A DNA stretch of 10,422 nucleotides from an uncultured Chthoniobacterales bacterium. GTDB lineage: Bacteria; Verrucomicrobiota; Verrucomicrobiae; Chthoniobacterales; UBA10450. The notes below the pieces were generated by a model. It was not told the origin of the DNA and did no database searches. It saw only the letters and a program-made list of their open reading frames with translations. The position numbers and the translations under genes were made by a program. Position 1 is the first letter of the stretch; each line of letters starts with the position of its first letter. Location: positions 1 to 10,422 of the forward strand of contig CATPCN010000730.1 in the NCBI GenBank assembly GCA_955652855.1, in the 5' to 3' direction. Below are positions 5,635 through 10,422 of the stretch, piece by piece.

Positions 5635-7578
5635 TTATTGTCGATCTTGGACCTGCTGGCGATAAATCCAGATACCGCTGTTCTTGATTTCCTGAATGAG
5701 AGCAAAGCCGTGCGAGTTCGCATCAGGCCACTCTTCCGGAAAGGTCATGTAACGGTAGCCAAGCTCGCGCAATATGGGTAGGCCAGGCGGCAGATCGAGC
5801 ACATAGGTGTCCGCTAAGACAAGGTGAGCTCCTACCTGGTCCGGCACACCAGGTAGCTCACAAACAATGTGAGCGTAACGATTGTAAACGAAATTGCCGC
5901 TGCCTGTGGGATCGAGACGACGAAGAAAACCCAAGTCGGGAACAATTTTAGTCGCGTTAAGTATCGGTGCGCCGGTTGCCTGGACTAGCTGAGCTAGCAG
6001 CAGGTCATGATAGGCGACCCATTTCGAGCTCGGATCAGCTTCTTTCATTTTTTCAATCGTCGTGAAAGCTTCCGAATCGACAAGCGGAGAAAGCCCGAGC
6101 ATGACAGGATTAATGCCGCCATTGGTGAAAATGAGCAGTGCGATCAGCGTAGAGGGAAGCCAGACGCGTGCTTTCCCCCAGAAAAATAGAGCTAGGACTA
6201 TTGCATCGGCGCTCGATGCAAACACAAGCTGAGTTCGATCCGGGAAGAAGCCGGGCTTGTGTAAGTAGGCGGTGAACAACAAGACTGCAATAGCGGTGCT
6301 AAAACCAACTATCATCACAATGGCGACTGACTTCGTGAAGGTATGAAATCGAAAACGATCGAGGAAAAGACAAACGAGAAAGATATTGGCGAGACCGATC
6401 GCAAGGAACCCGCGGCGCTCTGTTGTGAAGCTGAGAAGCGTTGCGCGGGCGATAACTGAAGGCAGCGGGACCAGGCAATAGAAAGCGAAGAAAACGATCA
6501 CGACGATTAGCGCGATGAAAAGCGGCGAGATAGCAACGCGATTTCGCCAACAGGCGACAACTAGGGCAACAATCACCGCCGGCCAAAGCGGATAAAAATT
6601 GCTGGCTTCGCAAATGTTTTGGACCCCGGCCGGAAGCGTTTTCTCGGTTTGAAAAAACGCCACCAGATCTGAGAACAAATCAATCGGTGAAAGACCGCCT
6701 CCAGTGCTGCGGCGCGCGCCAGGATAAACCGTTTGTGACACCAGTTGGAACGTCGCTCGCATGTCGATCCAAAATGGCAGAAGCACGAGCGCAGTCGTCG
6801 CGATAGCCGCTAGGATGAGGAGCGATCCGCGTTTAAGAGAACAAGTGTGACCGTTGAGTTTGCCTTCCCAGACCGCGCCCATCACTATCGCCGCCATCAA
6901 ATAAAGCAGTGGAATCTGAAACGGTGGATAAAGGCAAAGCACGAGGTTAACGCCGCAGAAAACGAACCCGCCGAAAGCAATCGCGATTCGCCAGCGAATC
7001 GTTTGCTTGAAAAATTGGATCGCGCAACCGCTGCAGATCGCCCAGCTGGTCACCATCTCAGGCAACATCGCTGGCGTGGAAAACCACCATTGCGTGAATC
7101 CAGAAAAGAAAAACCAAAGTGTGCCGAAGAGCACGAGGCCGCGAGAACGCACACCAATTTCGCGCAGCAGCCATGCGACCGCAAACAGCGCGCCAAAAAC
7201 CTTGCAGCACCAGCAAAAAGAAAAGCCGCGCTCGAAATCGAAAAGAAAAAATCCCCAAAGCTGCGGTCGAAAAAGTGTCGTATAGTAAGCAACCGGAAGA
7301 TTCATGAGCAGCGGGGCGTGACCAGCGCCGAGGCTCAGATTTTCCACAGCGAACGAGGGAGTGTGATGCGCTTGCGCGAGAGCGGCTGGCGTCCAAATCA
7401 TCCACTCGTCGGTCCTTATCTGTTGCGGTTGAAAGAGAAGAAGGCCACGAGACCTTTGCGCTCCGTTCAACTCCTTGTCCCAAATGCCGACGGAGGATCC
7501 GTTAAGTTTCAGCGCAACGCAGGCGCAAAAAGCGAGAACGACAACGAGCCAACAGCAGCGACGAGCTATTTCAAGCAT
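5635..7578 (-). CDS. Large polytopic membrane protein, possibly GT-C superfamily (DUF7657-like)
   Basis: A 647-residue inner-membrane protein: an N-terminal anchor at residues 9-24, an extracytoplasmic loop to about 120, about ten further hydrophobic segments to about residue 490, and a soluble C-terminal part of about 150 residues. The first loop contains PQQIRTDEWMIWTPAALAQ (51-69). The R-x-D-E-W-x-x-x-T-P pattern resembles what I recall of DUF7657/YfhO-like membrane proteins, where such loops hold the acidic site of GT-C glycosyltransferases. The ATG at 7578 is preceded almost directly by AGGA. It heads a two-gene unit with the 521-residue glycosyltransferase, which suggests shared work on an envelope glycan or lipid. 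Function remains inferred from topology; transport or polymer assembly are alternatives. Confidence 0.65.
   Translation of the reverse strand: MLEIARRCCWLVVVLAFCACVALKLNGSSVGIWDKELNGAQRSRGLLLFQPQQIRTDEWMIWTPAALAQAHHTPSFAVENLSLGAGHAPLLMNLPVAYYTTLFRPQLWGFFLFDFERGFSFCWCCKVFGALFAVAWLLREIGVRSRGLVLFGTLWFFFSGFTQWWFSTPAMLPEMVTSWAICSGCAIQFFKQTIRWRIAIAFGGFVFCGVNLVLCLYPPFQIPLLYLMAAIVMGAVWEGKLNGHTCSLKRGSLLILAAIATTALVLLPFWIDMRATFQLVSQTVYPGARRSTGGGLSPIDLFSDLVAFFQTEKTLPAGVQNICEASNFYPLWPAVIVALVVACWRNRVAISPLFIALIVVIVFFAFYCLVPLPSVIARATLLSFTTERRGFLAIGLANIFLVCLFLDRFRFHTFTKSVAIVMIVGFSTAIAVLLFTAYLHKPGFFPDRTQLVFASSADAIVLALFFWGKARVWLPSTLIALLIFTNGGINPVMLGLSPLVDSEAFTTIEKMKEADPSSKWVAYHDLLLAQLVQATGAPILNATKIVPDLGFLRRLDPTGSGNFVYNRYAHIVCELPGVPDQVGAHLVLADTYVLDLPPGLPILRELGYRYMTFPEEWPDANSHGFALIQEIKNSGIWIYRQQVQDRQ
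5824..5861. other. Strong inverted repeat inside a membrane-protein gene
   Basis: GTGAGCT (5824-5830) and ACCTGGT (5834-5840) together pair perfectly with ACCAGGTAGCTCAC (5848-5861). This gives a 14-bp stem with one 3-base bulge (5831-5833) and a 7-base loop. It lies in the 3' part of the 647-residue membrane-protein gene, over the peptide ELPGVPDQVGAH. A hairpin this long and exact is unusual in coding sequence; its role is unknown. Confidence 0.6.
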
Positions 7579-7651
7579 TCCTATCGGGTTTTATGATGAT
7601 GTTGGGTGTGTGTTGCCAAGCTGAAATCGTGCTCGTAAACTCAACGCTCCG
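7579..7651. promoter_or_regulatory. Divergent promoter region between the membrane-protein unit and the ccsA-hemA-hemC operon
   Basis: Seventy-three bases separate two divergent starts, so promoters for both units should lie here. For the rightward heme operon, TTGCCA (7613-7618) and TAAACT (7636-7641) are 17 bases apart, 5 of 6 and 4 of 6 matches to sigma-70 consensus. That places transcription only a few bases before the GTG start. For the leftward unit, TTGGCA and CATAAA on the minus strand, 18 bases apart, form a weaker pair that shares the same bases. The two overlapping pairs would compete for polymerase if both are real. Confidence 0.35.
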
Positions 7652-8446
7652 GTGGATCGACATCTTCTCATTATTTCAACAGTCTGCTATCTCGCGGCCA
7701 TAGTGCGCACGATCGTCGCGTTGCGCGCGGGAAGTTTTCGACCCGGCCGATTTAATTTTCTCGCGGTCGGATTGGGATTCATTTTCCAAACGGCGTTCTT
7801 GTCGATCCGCGGTCATGCGCTTGGTCGCTGTCCGCTCACGAATCTGTTTGAGGTGTTGATTTTTCTTGGCTGGTCGATTGCGCTTATTTACATGCTGATC
7901 GGCCCCGCCTATCGGCTCTCGCTCATGGGCGCGTTCACGGCGCCGCTCGTTTTCGCGATTCAAGCTTTCGCGCTGCTCGCGCCGATCGATAAGCCTCATG
8001 GACCAAAGATGCCCGCTAATCCGTGGCTCGAATTTCACGCCTCGATTTCGCTCATCGCTTATGGCGCGTTTGCCCTCGCTTGCGTCGCCGGGCTCATGTA
8101 TCTCGTGCAGGACCGTCAGATCAAGACGCATCAGTTGCGCACCGTTCTTTATCATCTTCCTCCCTTGAGCGATCTCTTCGAGGCAATCACGCGTTTGCTC
8201 TGGTGGGGCTTTGCGCTTTACACGCTCGGTCTGGTGAGCGGCTTCTTCATCGGACAACCGCTGCCGCTTGTTCAGGTGGTGTGCGCGTTTGGCGTGTGGG
8301 TGCTTTACGCCGCGATTTTACAAGGCCGACACCTTCGCCGGCTCGCGCCGAAACGTGTGGCCGCGCTTTGCATCATCGGATTCAGCGCGGCGCTCGCACT
8401 TTTGTGGGGCATCACCTTCACCTCGCAAATTCAAACGCCGCCATGA
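7652..8446 (+). CDS. CcsA/HemX-like cytochrome c assembly family membrane protein
   Basis: A 264-residue protein with about eight membrane segments, in the cytochrome c assembly/HemX family, whose members bind or handle heme in the inner membrane. The block RCPLTNLFEVLIFLGW (59-74), the LEFHASISLIAYGAFAL stretch with candidate heme ligand His129, and GRH with His227 near the C-terminus fit the family. The tryptophan-rich WWD motif of full CcsA synthetases is not seen, so HemX, which lacks it, is the better comparison. The GTG at 7652 is the only start between an in-frame stop at 7622 and the conserved part. The stop overlaps hemA as ATGA. In Bacillus hemX sits beside hemA and affects GluTR level, so a role in tuning heme synthesis is plausible but inferred. 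Confidence 0.82.
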   Translation: MDRHLLIISTVCYLAAIVRTIVALRAGSFRPGRFNFLAVGLGFIFQTAFLSIRGHALGRCPLTNLFEVLIFLGWSIALIYMLIGPAYRLSLMGAFTAPLVFAIQAFALLAPIDKPHGPKMPANPWLEFHASISLIAYGAFALACVAGLMYLVQDRQIKTHQLRTVLYHLPPLSDLFEAITRLLWWGFALYTLGLVSGFFIGQPLPLVQVVCAFGVWVLYAAILQGRHLRRLAPKRVAALCIIGFSAALALLWGITFTSQIQTPP

Positions 8447-9516
8447 ATCTTTTTTGCGTCGGAATCAGTCATCACACCGCGAACGTGGAAACGCGCGAAC
8501 GTTTCGCCGGGGACGCCGAAACCGAATGCGTGTTGCGCAGTTCGGGTTGCACCGAGGCGCTCTTGCTTACGACTTGCAACCGCGTGGAAGTTTACGCGGC
8601 GTCGGCTACGCCGGTCCCAACGGAAGAAATCGCGCGCTGCCTCGGGCGCAAGATCGACATGCAATCTTCCGACGATGAGCCGGCGTTTTATCGCTACGAA
8701 GAAAGCGAGTGCGTGAAGCATCTTTTTCGCGTCGCGTCCGGCCTGGACTCGATGGTGGTGGGTGAAACGGAAATTCTTGGCCAGGCAAAAAAGGCCTACG
8801 AATCGGCCCGCGCATCCGGAGCGGCTGGGCCGTATTTGCATCGGTTGTTCCAGCGCGCTTTTCGCGTGGCTAAACAAGTGCGAACCCACACCGAAATCAC
8901 ACGCGGCGCCGTATCGATCGGATCGGTCGCGGTCGATCTTGCGCAAAGAATTTTCGGCGATCTCGCGCAACGAAAAGTTCTCGTGCTCGGCGCGGGTGAA
9001 ACGAGCGAGCGCACGGCGCGCGCGCTGGTTTCACGGGGCGTGAGCGATTTGCGTGTGAGCAATCGCTCGATCGATCGTGCCCAGGAGTTGGCGTTGCTCG
9101 TGGCGGGCCGCGCCATTTCGTTCGAGCAATGGCCGGAACAATGTCGCGAGATCGACATATTGATTACGTCGACATCGTCCGATGCGTTTCTGCTTACGCG
9201 CGAGAAACTGGCGCCGATGTTGCGCGAGCGGACCGATCGGCCGCTTTTCATTATCGATATCGCCGTGCCGCGCGATGTCGATCCAACGGTCAACGAAATG
9301 GAGGGCGTGTATCTTTATGACATCGATTCGCTGCAATCCATCGCCGCGCAATCGCTCACGCTCCGCCGCCGGCAGACGTCGGCCGCGGAAGAAATTATCG
9401 CGGAGCATGCGGATCAATTTCGCGAATGGCTCGAGAATGCTGGGCGAGCTGATGGGCGAGGCAGCGCGGCCGCTCGTGCGATCGGCGATGCGCCGCTCCA
9501 AATTTCCGAGTCGTAA
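8443..9516 (+). CDS. hemA: Glutamyl-tRNA reductase, short form
   Basis: NADPH-dependent enzyme that reduces Glu-tRNA(Glu) to glutamate-1-semialdehyde, the first committed step of C5-pathway heme synthesis. The start is the ATG at 8443, overlapping the ccsA-like stop as ATGA; the frame is open further back to 8023, but only as out-of-frame sequence of the upstream gene. Motifs: GISHHTA (7-13), catalytic Cys45 in TTCNRVEVY, GETEILGQAK (107-116), the nucleotide-binding GAGETSERTA (183-192), DIAVPRDVDP (272-281) and YDIDSL (292-297). It has 357 residues where about 415-450 is usual. It stops soon after FREWL, so most of the C-terminal dimerisation domain is absent. hemC follows after 24 bases. 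Confidence 0.95.
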   Translation: MNLFCVGISHHTANVETRERFAGDAETECVLRSSGCTEALLLTTCNRVEVYAASATPVPTEEIARCLGRKIDMQSSDDEPAFYRYEESECVKHLFRVASGLDSMVVGETEILGQAKKAYESARASGAAGPYLHRLFQRAFRVAKQVRTHTEITRGAVSIGSVAVDLAQRIFGDLAQRKVLVLGAGETSERTARALVSRGVSDLRVSNRSIDRAQELALLVAGRAISFEQWPEQCREIDILITSTSSDAFLLTREKLAPMLRERTDRPLFIIDIAVPRDVDPTVNEMEGVYLYDIDSLQSIAAQSLTLRRRQTSAAEEIIAEHADQFREWLENAGRADGRGSAAARAIGDAPLQISES

Positions 9517-9550
9517 CTTCGCGCCGCCTGATTGATCGGCATGCGCGAAG
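9517..9550 (+). promoter_or_regulatory. Possible hairpin over the hemC start codon
   Basis: CTTCGCG (9517-9523) is the exact reverse complement of CGCGAAG (9544-9550), and CCG (9524-9526) can extend the stem with CGG (9537-9539), leaving the hemC ATG (9541-9543) in an internal bulge. It fills the whole hemA-hemC gap. No Shine-Dalgarno sequence is evident before hemC, so the fold could limit free initiation and tie hemC translation to ribosomes finishing hemA. Structure seen by eye only. Confidence 0.3.
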
Positions 9551-10422
9551 AGAACGGAATCATCCTCGGCACGCGCGGCAGCGAGCTTGCGCGCGCCCAA
9601 GCGCAGTTGGTCGAACAAGCAATTCAGTCTGTGCACCCCGACGCTAAGATCGACATACAAATTATCGCAACGAGTGGCGACGAAAAGCCAAAGCGGCAGT
9701 CTTTCGATCCGCGCGCGGGACGAAAAGGAATCTTTACCGCGGAAATCGAGCGAGCGCTGCGCGCTGGGGATGTCGATATTGCGGTGCACAGCGCAAAAGA
9801 TTTGCCGAGCGGTTTGAGTGAGGGCGTAGTGATCGCAGCTGCCCTGCCGCGCGCAGTGGTGGAGGATGTTTTAATTTCGAAAGATGAAGGTGGAATCATG
9901 GCGCTTCCCCAAAATGCGACCGTCGCGACTGGAAGTGTACGACGTCAGCATCAACTGCGCGCGAAGCGGCCGGATCTGCAGATTGTCGATCTTCGCGGCA
10001 ACGTGCCGACGCGGTTGCGCAAACTCGCGCAGAATAATTGGGACGCGATCATCTTGGCGTGCGCTGGTCTCGATCGGCTTGGCTTTGATTTGTCGCGCAG
10101 CGATTTTGAATTCGAGGGGTCTTCATTTCACTCGGAATTTTTGTCACGCGAAGAATTTCTGCCGGCAGGCGGGCAGGGGATCATTGCGCTGCAGATTCGC
10201 GACGACGATAAAAGGGCGAAGGGGATTGTCGATCCAACGAACGATCATGAGACGCTGCTTTGTTTGCGAGCGGAGCGGGAATTTTTGCGGCTTTTGCGGG
10301 CCGACTGCGAAACGCCTGTCGGTGTGCTTGCCGTGATTGAAGGCAAGAGAATGAAAATGCGCGCTCAAGTTTTTGATCTTGAAGCAATCACGCCGCGCGC
10401 GAGCTCGACCGAGGGTCCGAGC
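9541..10422 (+). CDS. hemC: Porphobilinogen deaminase (hydroxymethylbilane synthase), 3' partial
   Basis: Cytosolic enzyme that links four porphobilinogens into hydroxymethylbilane, using a covalently held dipyrromethane cofactor. The frame runs from the ATG at 9541 to the window edge, 294 codons without a stop, so only a short C-terminal part is missing. Motifs: LGTRGSELARAQ (9-20), GRKGIFTAEIE (60-70), DIAVHSAKDLP (79-89) with the catalytic Asp87, ATGSVRRQHQL (129-139) with two substrate-binding Arg, LRGNVPTRLRKL (151-162), ILACAGLDRLG (171-181) and LPAGGQG (207-213). The cofactor-bearing Cys is Cys256 in RADCETPVG, where the usual GGC reads ADC. It lies 24 bases after hemA in the same operon; uroporphyrinogen synthase or hemB would be expected next, beyond the window. 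Confidence 0.96.
   Translation, partial: MREENGIILGTRGSELARAQAQLVEQAIQSVHPDAKIDIQIIATSGDEKPKRQSFDPRAGRKGIFTAEIERALRAGDVDIAVHSAKDLPSGLSEGVVIAAALPRAVVEDVLISKDEGGIMALPQNATVATGSVRRQHQLRAKRPDLQIVDLRGNVPTRLRKLAQNNWDAIILACAGLDRLGFDLSRSDFEFEGSSFHSEFLSREEFLPAGGQGIIALQIRDDDKRAKGIVDPTNDHETLLCLRAEREFLRLLRADCETPVGVLAVIEGKRMKMRAQVFDLEAITPRASSTEGPS

Larger units (their letters stand above)
927..10235. repeat. Dispersed decamer RGATCGACAW, 16 copies
   Basis: The octamer GATCGACA begins on the plus strand at 928, 1161, 3379, 5129, 7655, 8652, 9150 and 9648. It occurs on the minus strand (as TGTCGATC) at 1521, 3819, 5639, 6762, 7800, 9276, 9984 and 10227. In all 16 the preceding base is a purine (11 A, 5 G) and the following base is A or T (7 A, 9 T). 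All lie in coding sequence but in several codon registers (KID, DRQ/DRH, VDL/VDP, LSI). Uniform base use would predict well under one octamer here. None is present in the NlpC/P60, queF or secreted-protein genes. Function is unknown. Confidence 0.75.

Noticed and set aside
6847..7596. 249-codon open frame on the plus strand opposite the 647-residue membrane-protein gene
   Set aside because: It is rich in Arg, Lys, Glu and Asn as expected from antisense reading of a hydrophobic gene, with no recognisable domain; the minus-strand protein has clear membrane segments and a start with AGGA.
8023..8442. N-terminal extension of hemA back to 8023
   Set aside because: It overlaps the HemX-like gene out of frame; GluTR begins at MNLFCVGISHHTA and the ATGA overlap fits.
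9430..9535. Frameshift near the end of hemA joining a tail in another frame
   Set aside because: The alternative frame gives an Arg/Ala-rich tail without the GluTR dimerisation pattern, so there is no evidence of a disrupted full-length gene.
9031..9789. 252-codon minus-strand frame across hemA and hemC
   Set aside because: It spans two clearly coding genes and their gap in antisense and shows no domain.
927..10235. RGATCGACAW as a KOPS- or Chi-like polar motif
   Set aside because: Copies are evenly split between strands within the window, whereas polar motifs are strand-skewed.

Overview
The window looks like a chromosomal segment of a free-living, moderately GC-rich bacterium. My best guess is Verrucomicrobiota, near the Chthoniobacterales. 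That guess rests on the general style of the proteins and on a palindromic repeat that, translated, reads VGRDSVEP, which I associate from memory with that group. No rRNA, marker-protein set or database search backs it. Coding density is very high, and I see no tRNA, rRNA, CRISPR array, insertion sequence or phage gene.

Layout, left to right. (1) Positions 1-839 (+): the 3' part of an NlpC/P60 cell-wall hydrolase with a long Ser/Thr/Pro linker. (2) Positions 842-3019 (-): a tight four-gene cluster, read right to left. It encodes a secreted protein of unknown function, QueF, QueC and a 62-residue membrane protein; two of its junctions are ATGA overlaps. QueC makes preQ0 and QueF reduces it to preQ1, so this is part of queuosine tRNA-modification synthesis; queD and queE are not in the window. 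(3) Positions 3064-3423 (+): a small DUF6572-like protein whose C-terminus runs into a dispersed palindrome. (4) Positions 3457-7578 (-): two large polytopic membrane proteins (a GT-C type glycosyltransferase and a related-looking membrane protein, 8 bases apart), followed by apt for adenine salvage, which has its own promoter candidate. (5) Positions 7652-10422 (+): ccsA/hemX-like, hemA and hemC, the start of a tetrapyrrole (heme) operon that runs off the right edge. hemC is open to the end of the window.

The genes are mostly housekeeping: tRNA modification, purine salvage, heme synthesis, envelope glycan or polymer work. I did not find a defence, secretion or mobile system. The most unusual signal is at the DNA level. 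The octamer GATCGACA occurs 16 times, 8 on each strand, always preceded by a purine and followed by A or T (RGATCGACAW). The copies fall in several codon registers of unrelated genes. This resembles an uptake-sequence-like or HIP1-like dispersed genomic signature. Smaller points of interest are a His-to-Asn change in the QueF active-site region, a GluTR lacking most of its dimerisation domain, and a strong hairpin within a membrane-protein gene.
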